Under the pieces are notes generated by a model. The model worked only from the letters and a program-made list of their open reading frames with translations. It had not been told where the DNA came from and did no database searches. A program made the position numbers and the translations under genes. A stretch of DNA of 64,000 nucleotides, taken from NCBI RefSeq assembly GCF_050496765.1, contig NZ_JBNWEO010000015.1, forward strand, positions 558,001-622,000, given 5' to 3'. Source of the stretch: JAEVLT01 sp050496765 (lineage in GTDB: Bacteria; Bacillota; Bacilli; Bacillales; Cytobacillaceae). Shown one piece after another: positions 40,474 to 48,148 of this stretch (the first letter of the stretch is position 1; every line of letters begins with the position of its first letter).

Positions 40474-40919
40474 CGAGTTGCCACCTTCCTTACCGCTTCA
40501 CTAATTATGACCGTTTGTTTCGACGTGAAAATGGTGTTCCCTTCCAGATCTTCGCCAATTGCTTCAATGACAAGAAAACCCATTTCACCAAAGTTTCCTT
40601 TTTTCTCAAAATAGTCTTTTACTACCGAGAAGCAGCGAATTTCCTCCCCGACAACGAGCGGGCGTTCATAATGATAGGTTTGCTCCCCATGGATAAGCCC
40701 TTTTTTTGGCAGGTTCAGTCCTTCGATCACTCCATAATCAAAAACGCGCGGGAAGGTCGGCGGTGCGATATTTTTCCCAAAACGAGATTTTTTTCCGGTT
40801 TCTTCATCAAAATAAATCGGATGCAGGTCGCCGATTGCTTCAGCAAATTTTTTAACCGCACCGCGTTCGACGATGTTTTTCACCTTCTCCGATTGTTTGC
40901 CAATTTGATCTTTAAACAC
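40470..40919 (-). CDS. MaoC-like N-terminal dehydratase subunit (FAS1-type)
   Basis: 149-residue hotdog protein of the N-terminal MaoC dehydratase type: ERGAVKKFAEAIGDLHPIYFDEETGKKSRFG, APPTFPRVFDYG and HGEQTYHYERPLVVGEEI. Catalytic residues of a full hydratase-2 motif are only partly present, so it is probably the structural partner of the next MaoC gene. GTG 40919 lies 8 nt after AGGAGGG. Confidence 0.83.
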   Translation of the reverse strand: MFKDQIGKQSEKVKNIVERGAVKKFAEAIGDLHPIYFDEETGKKSRFGKNIAPPTFPRVFDYGVIEGLNLPKKGLIHGEQTYHYERPLVVGEEIRCFSVVKDYFEKKGNFGEMGFLVIEAIGEDLEGNTIFTSKQTVIISEAVRKVATR

Positions 40920-40935
40920 TGGAAAATCCCTCCTG

Positions 40936-41700
40936 TTAATTTTTTGGCCCGCCGGCAACGTAGATAACTTGCCCATTTACGAATGACGATTTTTCATCGG
41001 CAAAAAAGGCTACAGCATTGGCGATGTCTTCTGGTTTTCCGCTTCTTCCCACAGGGATCTTCGCTATACTTGCATGAATCAATTCGTCAAAAGAGATTCC
41101 GATTCTCGCAGCTGTTGCTTTTGTCATATCGGTTTCAATGAAACCCGGAGCAACCGCGTTTGCCGTTATTCCGTATTTTCCAAGTTCGATCGCAAGCGTT
41201 TTGGTAAAGCCCTGCAAGCCAGCTTTAGCTGTTGCATAATTTGCCTGCCCTCGATTCCCCAATGCAGAAGTGGAAGAAATGTTGATAATCCGCCCATATT
41301 TTCGCTCAACCATGTATTTTTGAACCGCGCGTGTTGCATTAAAGGAGCCTTTTAAATGGACGTCCATAACTGTTTGCCAATCGGAGTCCGTCATTTTAAA
41401 AAGAAGATTATCGCGAATCACACCTGCGTTATTGACTAAAATATCGACAGAGCCAAAAGCATCGACAACTTCTTTAACAGCAGTTTCGACTTCCTCGGCA
41501 TTGACGACATTGGCAACCTTTGAATAGACTTCATATCCTTTCTCTTTTAACTCACTTGTCGTTTCACTTAAGGCTTCCTCATTCAGATCGATAAATGCAA
41601 CCTTCGCACCACCCTTAGCGAACTCCTCAACAATCCCCTTGCCAATTCCGCGGCTTCCGCCCGTTACAAACGCAACCCTACCAGCAAATCTTCCAGCCAT
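40936..41700 (-). CDS. FabG-like short-chain dehydrogenase (3-hydroxyacyl-CoA dehydrogenase candidate)
   Basis: 254-residue SDR: TGGSRGIGKG, NNAGVIRDN, ISSTSALGNRGQANYATAKAG (Ser, Tyr, Lys triad) and APGFIETDMT, all close to FabG. Beside two MaoC hydratases and an acyl-CoA dehydrogenase it most likely oxidises 3-hydroxyacyl-CoA. AGGAGGAATGAAGA precedes the ATG. Confidence 0.87.
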   Translation of the reverse strand: MAGRFAGRVAFVTGGSRGIGKGIVEEFAKGGAKVAFIDLNEEALSETTSELKEKGYEVYSKVANVVNAEEVETAVKEVVDAFGSVDILVNNAGVIRDNLLFKMTDSDWQTVMDVHLKGSFNATRAVQKYMVERKYGRIINISSTSALGNRGQANYATAKAGLQGFTKTLAIELGKYGITANAVAPGFIETDMTKATAARIGISFDELIHASIAKIPVGRSGKPEDIANAVAFFADEKSSFVNGQVIYVAGGPKN

Positions 41701-41810
41701 TCTTCATTCCTCCTAAAGTTTTTAGATAACGCTTTCAAAATTATTGCTAGCTAATCAAAATTTATTTCTTAACTTTGTTAACTGTCTAGCTCCGACAATC
41801 TGCCCTTTTC

Positions 41811-42989
41811 TTATAAACCTTGCCCAATTTTCACATGACCTTTGATTAAGTTTCGGGCAATGATCATGCGTTGGATTTCATCAGTGCCATCGTAAATTCT
41901 CCATAGCCTTGCCTCGCGATACCATCGCTCAATCGGCAGTTCTCTCGTATAGCCCATACCGCCATGGATTTGCAGAACCCTGTCGACAACACGGTTGCCC
42001 ATATTCGCTCCATAAAGCTTTGCCATTGATGCAAAATGGCGGTTGTCTTCTCCCTGATCAAGGGTGAAAGCGGCATTTAGCACAAGCCACCTTGCAGCCT
42101 CAATCTCGACAGCTGAATCGGCAATTTGCCATTGAATGGCCTGCCGTTCAGCGATTGGCTTGCCAAAAGTTACCCGCTCTTTCGCATAATCAATTGCCAT
42201 TTGCAGCAAACGTTCTGCAGCACCAACTGCACGGGCACCAACAATCCATCTTGCAAAACCGATCCACTCAAGACCAAGATTGTAGCCTTTATGAAGTTCA
42301 CCAAGAATATTTTCTTCAGGGACACGAACATTTTCAAACACAAGACCGGCTGGACCCCATTCCCCCATCGTATGTATATACTCGGATTTCCAGCCCATTT
42401 CCCGGTCAACGATGAAACAAGTGACGCCTTCACGCCCTCTGCTCGTTTTATGCCGTTCTTTATCCGTGATCGCAATCGCCATCACAAAGTCGGCTTCATT
42501 TCCCCCAGTAATAAACGTTTTTTCACCATTTAGCACCCATTCACTTCCATCTTTTACTGCAGTCATTTTGATGTTCTGTGTATCGGACCCGGCTCCAGGC
42601 TCGGTCATCGCAAAACACGATTTCTTCTCACCGTTAATCGTTGGGATTAAGTATTTTTTCTTTTGCTCCTCGTTTCCGTAATAAAGGATGTTGTCAGCTG
42701 AACCGCCGAATTGGAACGGAACAAACGTTTTGGAAACCTCCATTAAAACAAGCGCCATCATCATCTGTCCAAGGTTGGCTCCACCGTACTCTTCAGGGGT
42801 GTTAATTCCCCAGAAACCAGCTTCTTTAGCCTTTAATTGGAGTTCCTTTAATTTTCCCGGCTCCAAGCTCGGGCGCCCTTCCCGTTCGTTGCGGAGAACT
42901 TCGTTTTCCAACGGCATTAACTCTTTTTCTACAAATCTGCGAATGGTTTTTTGCACCATTCGTTGTTCATCTGTCAAACGTAAATGCAT
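41811..42989 (-). CDS. Acyl-CoA dehydrogenase with Asp at the usual catalytic Glu site
   Basis: 392-residue FAD acyl-CoA dehydrogenase. SCFAMTEPGAGSDTQNIKM is the FAD/substrate signature. The C-terminal motif reads RIYDGTDEIQR, so Asp stands where Glu is normal (YEGTSEIQ); the base may be displaced as in isovaleryl-CoA-type enzymes. ATG 42989 lies 8 nt after GGAG. It is first in a leftward operon with SDR, two MaoC proteins, aldolase and PanE-like reductase, under palindrome B. Confidence 0.87.
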   Translation of the reverse strand: MHLRLTDEQRMVQKTIRRFVEKELMPLENEVLRNEREGRPSLEPGKLKELQLKAKEAGFWGINTPEEYGGANLGQMMMALVLMEVSKTFVPFQFGGSADNILYYGNEEQKKKYLIPTINGEKKSCFAMTEPGAGSDTQNIKMTAVKDGSEWVLNGEKTFITGGNEADFVMAIAITDKERHKTSRGREGVTCFIVDREMGWKSEYIHTMGEWGPAGLVFENVRVPEENILGELHKGYNLGLEWIGFARWIVGARAVGAAERLLQMAIDYAKERVTFGKPIAERQAIQWQIADSAVEIEAARWLVLNAAFTLDQGEDNRHFASMAKLYGANMGNRVVDRVLQIHGGMGYTRELPIERWYREARLWRIYDGTDEIQRMIIARNLIKGHVKIGQGL

Positions 42990-43061
42990 ATCCTTCACTC
43001 CTATCGTATACTTTAAAAATGTGACAATCCTGCTACAAACTATATGCTAAATTCCAGATGA

Positions 43062-43083
43062 ACATACCTACCGGTTGGTATGT
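43062..43083. promoter_or_regulatory. 22-bp palindrome B, predicted TetR-type operator
   Basis: Arms ACATACC...GGTATGT around TACCGGTT. It starts 7 bp after the -10 TAGAAT of the leftward acyl-CoA dehydrogenase promoter. Palindrome A at 33181 has the same arms and position. Such AC-rich palindromes with a central CCGG are typical of TetR-family acyl-CoA-responsive repressors. Confidence 0.7.
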
Positions 43084-43089
43084 ACCATT

Positions 43090-43118
43090 ATTCTATTCTG
43101 ATTTTTCAGATAAAACAA
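43090..43118 (-). promoter_or_regulatory. Promoter of the acyl-CoA dehydrogenase operon
   Basis: On the minus strand TTGTTT (43118-43113), a 17-nt spacer and TAGAAT (43095-43090), directly upstream of palindrome B. Confidence 0.65.
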
Positions 43119-43223
43119 GTATTTTTAAAAAAATTTTTAGCCTTTTTAAAAATTAATTGCAATTAAATGTGAGAAAAGCTAACATGATAGATAAATAGGA
43201 TGAATTACAGGGGCTGAATTGAC

Positions 43224-43751
43224 ATGCAAACAGAGTATACGGTTCGAGATGCAACGATAAATGATTTACCTGCGATTGTTGAAATCTATAACTCTACAAT
43301 CGCAAGCCGGATGGTTACGGCAGATACAGAACCTGTAACGGTGGAAAGCAGGAAAAAGTGGTTTTTTGATCATTCTCCTGAAGCACGGCCTTTGTGGGTG
43401 ATCGAAAAGGATGGGCAAATTGCCGGCTGGGTCAGCTTTCAATCGTTTTATGGGCGGCCAGCCTATAACGGGACAGTGGAGATCAGCATTTATATCCATT
43501 CAGATTATCGCGGTAGAAAATTGGGGAAGTTTCTAATGGAGTACGCGATTGGCGAGTGTCCAAATTTGAACATCAAAACATTGCTTGCGTTCATTTTTGG
43601 CCACAATAAGCGAAGTTTGAAATTATTTGATTCCTTTGGGTTTGAGAAATGGGCGCATCTGCCAAATATTGCGGAATTGGATGGAATCGAGCGAGACTTA
43701 ATCATTCTCGGAAAACGAATCGAGCAGAACAAGCGGCGTGAACTAAATTAA
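43224..43751 (+). CDS. GNAT acetyltransferase, phosphinothricin N-acetyltransferase type
   Basis: 175-residue GNAT enzyme of the Pat/Bar/YwnH branch: RDATINDLPAIVEIYNSTI at the N terminus, GWVSFQSFYGRPAYNGTVEISIYI and the acetyl-CoA loop DYRGRKLGKFL. It acetylates amino acid analogues such as phosphinothricin or methionine sulfoximine. It is divergent from the acyl-CoA dehydrogenase operon and is a single-gene unit. AGGGGCTGAATTGAC precedes the ATG. Confidence 0.87.
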   Translation: MQTEYTVRDATINDLPAIVEIYNSTIASRMVTADTEPVTVESRKKWFFDHSPEARPLWVIEKDGQIAGWVSFQSFYGRPAYNGTVEISIYIHSDYRGRKLGKFLMEYAIGECPNLNIKTLLAFIFGHNKRSLKLFDSFGFEKWAHLPNIAELDGIERDLIILGKRIEQNKRRELN

Positions 43752-43771
43752 GCGAACAACTTCTGGATTAT

Positions 43772-43803
43772 TAAAAACGAGCAAAAGATTTTTGCTCGTT
43801 TTT
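43772..43803. terminator. Bidirectional intrinsic terminator
   Basis: AAAAACGAGCAAAA / TTTTTGCTCGTTTTT hairpin between the acetyltransferase gene and the converging broken RsbR-like gene. Confidence 0.88.
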
Positions 43804-43808
43804 AAATG

Positions 43809-43930
43809 CTAGTTTACCGAAGTTAAATAATCCTTAAGTGCCAGTTGCAAAGTTCCTTTCATTTCTGCCTTGTTTTTGAACGTAAGCCCCAAATGAATCA
43901 TTTTTCGCACGATTTCCGGACGCAAGCCGG
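43809..43930 (-). pseudogene. RsbR-like STAS protein, C-terminal fragment (cut by IS)
   Basis: The last 39 codons of a stressosome-type protein, GLRPEIVRKMIHLGLTFKNK to LKDYLTSVN, ending at TAG 43809. They are separated from the N-terminal fragment at 45505 by the IS element. Removing the element and one CGG copy restores the reading frame exactly (VIT-GLRPEIV), which is the normal end of an RsbR STAS domain. Confidence 0.85.
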
Positions 43931-43957
43931 TATGGTGCTACAAGAAGTCAAGACAGT
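43931..43957. repeat. IS right inverted repeat
   Basis: Downstream (orfB-side) terminal repeat of the IS; pairs with 45475-45501, sharing TAT, TGCTACA and AGACA blocks. Confidence 0.8.
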
Positions 43958-44176
43958 TTTTTTGAAAAATTAAGGTGTATACAAGATTAAATTACTTAGA
44001 TATTTCTATAATACAAGGGTCTTGATCTCCTCTTCCTGTATGGAAATTGAGGGGAATAGCGCCAATTAGATATTGTCCACAGGTGGAGGACATAGTATAA
44101 GCGAAGGCGTGGGAGAAATGGTTTCCTCCTACACCCAAGATCACCCCAAAGCGCTGAAATGTTGGTAAAATTTCAT

Positions 44177-44224
44177 CCTCTTCATAAAAGATTGGTTCGT
44201 TAGAACGAATCTTTTATGAAGAGG
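44177..44224. other. Long perfect hairpin in the IS tail
   Basis: A 17-bp perfect stem, CCTCTTCATAAAAGATT / AATCTTTTATGAAGAGG, with an inner GTTC-GTTA-GAAC. It lies 80-125 bp downstream of orfB within the IS. It could insulate the transposase from outside transcription or be a remnant of another element. Confidence 0.7.
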
Positions 44225-44302
44225 GCAGCAAGCGAAGCGCGGTAGGATTTTTTAAGTTTAGATATAAATATAAGACAACTTTCTTGACGAACACCGCTAC
44301 TG

Positions 44303-45169
44303 TTATTCACATGTGGATAACAGTACAACATCCCGGTTATACACAGCAGCTGGTGTATGGTTATCCAATGACTGGTGTGGTAAGTAGTGGTTGTGTAGAT
44401 GGATATAGCGTTCCACACCTTGCCTCGTTTCTCGCGGGCTAGTATAGTCGTTGATATAAATCTCATTGTACTTCAGGCTACGCCAGAACCGTTCTATAAC
44501 GATGTTGTCCTTTGCACGGCCTTTGCCATCCATGCTGATGCGGATTTCGTTCTCCTTTAGCAAATCTGTGTACTGTGGGCTGGTAAAGTGGCTCCCTTGA
44601 TCACTGTTAATAATGGCGGGTTTGCATTTGGCTAGCGCCCTTCTCATAGTCTCTAATACGAACCCGATTTCAAGGCTTTGATCCAATTGCCAATCCACAA
44701 TGAAGCGAGAATACCAATCCATGATGGCGTAGAGGTACATCCAGCCTTGCTTCATCCGGATATACGTGATATCCACACTCCAAACCTGGTCGGGCTGAGT
44801 AATGTTTAGCCCTCGAAGTAGGTAGGGGTAGATCCGGTGCTGGAGATCCCGTTTGCTAAGGTTCGGACCGGGATAGATAGCCATAATACCCATCTCTCGC
44901 ATGTACTTTCTTACTGTATTTTCGTGAATAAGATCCCCTTCTCGATTCATAATGGCAGCTATCTTTCGATAGCCCAGAAAAGAATGCTTTGTGTATAGCT
45001 CATCAATCCGGTGCTTGAGGCGAATTTCCTCCGGAGAGGGAGGGACCGGCTTATAGTAAAGACTGGTGCGGTTTAGATTAAGTAAATCCGCTTGTACGAG
45101 GATGGAGTGTTCGGAGCAATCCCATTCTATGAGATCAATACGCTCTTCACGAGTAAAGTTAGAGGCCAG
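44303..45169 (-). CDS. IS3-family transposase OrfB (DDE integrase domain)
   Basis: About 288 residues in the frame LASNFTREERIDLIEWD ... LSTCE. Residues 45-100 are the HTH_21-like region (IRLKHRIDELYTKHSFLGYRKIAAIM). The DDE triad is visible: Asp in WSVDITYI, Asp in INSDQGSHF and Glu in IVIERFWRSLKYNE. No good start codon exists; it overlaps the orfA end and should be made as an OrfAB fusion. Relative to orfA the frame is +1 (-2) across an A9 run, not the usual -1. The left limit given is the first codon after the A-run. Confidence 0.82.
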   Translation of the reverse strand: MASNFTREERIDLIEWDCSEHSILVQADLLNLNRTSLYYKPVPPSPEEIRLKHRIDELYTKHSFLGYRKIAAIMNREGDLIHENTVRKYMREMGIMAIYPGPNLSKRDLQHRIYPYLLRGLNITQPDQVWSVDITYIRMKQGWMYLYAIMDWYSRFIVDWQLDQSLEIGFVLETMRRALAKCKPAIINSDQGSHFTSPQYTDLLKENEIRISMDGKGRAKDNIVIERFWRSLKYNEIYINDYTSPRETRQGVERYIHLHNHYLPHQSLDNHTPAAVYNRDVVLLSTCE

Positions 45170-45452
45170 ATTTTTTTTTAAGCCACGACAATTGGGTGGT
45201 TAACTTACCAACCTCGGCGTAGAGTTCATTGATTTGTTGTTCATATTCTTTTTTCATTTTGGTGATACCTTTACGATCATCAACAAACAGCTGTGAGAGG
45301 TTTTGTACCACCTCGGATTTCCACCGGTTGAGGACATTGGTATGGATCCCATGCTCAGAAGCGAGCTGTGAAACTGACTTTTCTTCCTTTAGGATTTCCA
45401 GTACAATTTGCGCTTTTTCTTCTGGGTTAAACTTTCTTCGAGTGGTTGACAT
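45159..45452 (-). CDS. IS3-family OrfA (HTH DNA-binding protein)
   Basis: 97-residue transposase subunit. KFNPEEKAQIVLEILKEEKSVSQLASEHGIHTNVLNRWK is the helix-turn-helix that binds the IS ends; the C-terminal half is a leucine-zipper-like coiled coil ending KKKSGL. The A9 run near its end is the likely slippage site for making the OrfAB fusion. GGAG lies 12 nt before the ATG. Confidence 0.88.
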   Translation of the reverse strand: MSTTRRKFNPEEKAQIVLEILKEEKSVSQLASEHGIHTNVLNRWKSEVVQNLSQLFVDDRKGITKMKKEYEQQINELYAEVGKLTTQLSWLKKKSGL

Positions 45453-45474
45453 ACAACTAAGAAACTCCTTTTTT

Positions 45475-45501
45475 ATTGTCTAGTTTATATGTAGCATTAT
45501 A
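45475..45501. repeat. IS left inverted repeat
   Basis: Upstream (orfA-side) terminal repeat of the IS, followed by the CGG duplication at 45502-45504. Confidence 0.8.
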
Positions 45502-45504
45502 CGG

Positions 45505-46219
45505 TGATAACGGCTTTACAGCCCATCATCGCAGTCCCGTCAATGATGTTTACAAGTTGATCGATGACATCGGCCTCCATTTCCGAGATGCCGGAAAAGT
45601 CGATAATCAAGGTTTGAATATATATTCGATTTATTTCAAGCAATACTTTTTCTTCAAGTACCTTCGTTCGGTACGTATCGATCGAACCAATTAGCGGCAA
45701 AATGCTGACCGTGGAGGTAACCGGAATAATCGGAACCGATAGATTTTCTACTAATCTTTTTTGGGCTTCAAGCAATTGATCTTTAAAATCCGAATAGCTC
45801 AGGAAAAACTTATTTAAGAATTGATCTATTCGATCGTTAATTCTTTTTTCTAAAATAAAAAAGTTCTTCAAATCCAGTGGCGTCTCTTTTGTTTGGAAGT
45901 ATTCTTCTAAAAACTTCCACAGTGTCCTTCGAATGGCTTGTACCCATTCCAATTTGAATGCCAAAGTCAGCGAGTGGGTTGCCCAGGCAATGCCCTCTTG
46001 TTTGGCAAACTGATCTAATTCTTCTTCTTGCTCTTCGATCACAAATAAAACGAGCTTGTAAGCATTCGTTAACAAATCAATATTTCCGATAATAAGAATT
46101 TCATCAATTTTATCCCTTACATTCACTGCTTCATTAAGCAAATTTTCTTCAAATTGTTTTCGGTATTTTCCAATAAAATCTTTTAAAGCATTTCGGTCTT
46201 CGAAAAACGTTTCCACCAC
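45505..46219 (-). pseudogene. RsbR-like stressosome protein, N-terminal fragment (cut by IS)
   Basis: 239 codons of a stressosome protein start at GTG 46219 after GGAGG. A non-haem-globin-like helical N-terminal domain (about 1-150) is followed by most of a STAS domain: SVPIIPVTSTVSILPLIGSIDTYR, QTLIIDFSGISEMEADVIDQL and GCKAVIT. The frame then enters the IS and stops at 45497. The full gene would encode 278 residues, the usual size of RsbR paralogs that build the stressosome controlling sigma-B. The lost 39 residues include the last STAS helix, so the product is probably not functional. Confidence 0.87.
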
Positions 46220-46296
46220 AACTCCTCCATTTCAACTTACATGATTGAACGGATATATCATATTGGAAATGTAACGTAAAACATCATTTTAGGCAA

Positions 46297-46731
46297 CTAT
46301 TTTGGCTTTCCTTGCGGATCATAAGGCTGATTTGGCTGTTGATCCAAAAAGCGACTGCGGTTTTCCGCAGATGGCAGCATACAGCTGATTTTTTTGCCAA
46401 ACCAGCGGTAGCGATTTGTGGCAATCACATCATATACAAAATCGCGGAGCGGTTTCGGAATGATCTGGAAAATCACCACCAGTTTCCAAAGGCCTGTTAA
46501 TCGTGAGCAGATTTTAAGAACGGCAGCTGATTTCTCAAATGCCATCCCATCATCAAGTAAAATCACACTGTTTTGGTTTTCAGGCAAACGATACTTTTTT
46601 AAAAGCATCATTCCTGTTTTGCTTTGCAGCGAGCCAAATCGAAAATAGCCATTCGGATCTCGTTTGATAATAAATTGCATTGTCCCGCTGCATAGATTGC
46701 ATTCACCATCAAATAAAACAATCCCTACCAT
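46297..46731 (-). CDS. DCC-family thiol-disulfide oxidoreductase (DUF393, YuxK-like)
   Basis: 144 residues with the DCC motif at the N terminus, LFDGECNLCSGT (Asp-Gly then CxxC), and HxxP-free helical rest. DCC proteins have a thioredoxin-like fold and unknown partners. B. subtilis YuxK is a counterpart. It starts 6 bp after the MFS gene stop and so is probably cotranscribed with it. The ribosome site (AAAGG) is distant. Confidence 0.85.
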   Translation of the reverse strand: MVGIVLFDGECNLCSGTMQFIIKRDPNGYFRFGSLQSKTGMMLLKKYRLPENQNSVILLDDGMAFEKSAAVLKICSRLTGLWKLVVIFQIIPKPLRDFVYDVIATNRYRWFGKKISCMLPSAENRSRFLDQQPNQPYDPQGKPK

Positions 46732-46737
46732 ATTGTG

Positions 46738-47955
46738 TCACCAACCTTTTGTCAAATCTGTTCCATGCTGTCGCCTCTGTTCGTCTTTTTGGGCAAAAAG
46801 AAGCAACGGGAAGCCAATTAACAATAAAATAGTAATTAAAGAGACAACGCCCGGCCATTTGAAGGACGTCCAGAAATAGCCGCCAAATGCTCCGATGAAG
46901 CTCGAACCTAAATAATAAAACAGCAAGTATAGCGACGACGCTTGGGCTTTGAAGCGGCCGGAGCGTTCCCCTACCCAAGCGCTTGCGATGGAATGGCTCG
47001 CAAAAAATCCAAAAGTAAAGACCGAAATCCCGGCGATTTTTCCGATTAGCGAAGGAAGCAATGAGAACAAGCCACCGGCAATCATGATTCCAAGTGAAAT
47101 TTTCAGCACAAGCGGATTGCCGTATGCATCTGCTTTTCGCCCCATATAAACTGAGCTGAAGGTGCCGAAAAGATAGACAACAAAGATAAAACCAATCACT
47201 GTCTGGCTTAATCGATATGGCGGTTCGACAAGCTGAAAGCCGATGTAATTATAGAGTGTCACAAAGCTGCCCATCAGGAGGAAAGCGAGCAGAATCAAAG
47301 CCATTAAGGATTTATTAATCAAATGCGCCCGATAACCGCGGACAGCCGTTTTCCAGTTGAACATTTTTTTCGCTGTTTTCCGTGGTGATGGGAGAATGTA
47401 ATAAAATAGGCAGCTAAGCAGGAACGCCAGTAACCCGGTTACAGCCAGAGCAGTCCGCCAAGAAAAAAGATCAGTCAAAAAACCTGTCAGCATTCTTCCA
47501 GCCATCCCGCCAATGCTCGTTCCGCCTACATATAACCCCATAATCTCCCCAATGGAGCGTGGATGAAATTCTTCGGCTACATAAGCCATTGCAATTGAAG
47601 GAACCCCGGCAACAAAAATGCCAAGAAGTGCCCGAAATGCAAGTAGCGTTATAAAGTTCGGGCTGAATGCCGTCAAGAATCCAAGACAAGAAGTTAACAT
47701 CATCGATAGCACCATGATTTTTTTCTTTCCGAACGAATCGGCGATGACCGCGGCAAACATCATGGCAACTGCAAGCATACCCGTTGAAAGCGAAAGCGAC
47801 AAGCTTGCAAGCGATGCAGACACATGAAATTCCTTTGCCAATGCTGGTAAAAGCGGCTGGGTTGTATAAAGAATCGAAAAGCTAACAAACCCGCCGATAA
47901 ATAAAGCAAATCTCGCTTTGAGAAACTCTTTTGTCCCCTTTTGGATGTACGTCAA
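46738..47955 (-). CDS. MFS transporter (DHA1 / YnfM-like)
   Basis: About 405-residue, 12-segment major facilitator. TTQPLLPALAKEFHVSASLASLSLS near the first helix, ADSFGKKKIMV as the MFS loop 2-3 motif and RALLGIFVAGVPSIAMAYVAEEF are typical of drug or metabolite exporters of the YnfM/AraJ type. TTG 47955 is favoured since AGGAG lies 7 nt upstream; an in-frame ATG at 47979 has no ribosome site. The substrate is unknown. Confidence 0.83.
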   Translation of the reverse strand: MTYIQKGTKEFLKARFALFIGGFVSFSILYTTQPLLPALAKEFHVSASLASLSLSLSTGMLAVAMMFAAVIADSFGKKKIMVLSMMLTSCLGFLTAFSPNFITLLAFRALLGIFVAGVPSIAMAYVAEEFHPRSIGEIMGLYVGGTSIGGMAGRMLTGFLTDLFSWRTALAVTGLLAFLLSCLFYYILPSPRKTAKKMFNWKTAVRGYRAHLINKSLMALILLAFLLMGSFVTLYNYIGFQLVEPPYRLSQTVIGFIFVVYLFGTFSSVYMGRKADAYGNPLVLKISLGIMIAGGLFSLLPSLIGKIAGISVFTFGFFASHSIASAWVGERSGRFKAQASSLYLLFYYLGSSFIGAFGGYFWTSFKWPGVVSLITILLLIGFPLLLFAQKDEQRRQHGTDLTKGW

Positions 47956-48148
47956 AGCTCTTCTCCTCTTTCCTTTCATTTTCTATCTTTGAGCAGCAAA
48001 ATTTTCTTGCGCGTTGGGAACTTTTCCATAAACTAAGAAATTTCCAGATTCATCGTTTCAAAAATCAAACATTTCATGTACTATAAGGAGTGGGTATCTT
48101 ATATGCTTAACTTATTAACCCAACTACCTAAAAAAGCAGGGGAAATGT

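Larger units (their letters stand above)
43931..45501 (-). mobile_element. IS3-family insertion sequence, 1571 bp, inside an RsbR-like gene
   Basis: Imperfect inverted repeats bound it: inward from 43931 TATGGTGCTACA... and inward from 45501 TATAATGCTACA..., 18 of the first 27 bases matching, with AGACA near the inner end as in IS3-family tips. The 3-bp duplication CGG flanks it (43928-43930, 45502-45504). It carries orfA and a DDE orfB in the usual order, both leftward. About 370 bp after orfB are non-coding, which is long for this family. Confidence 0.88.
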
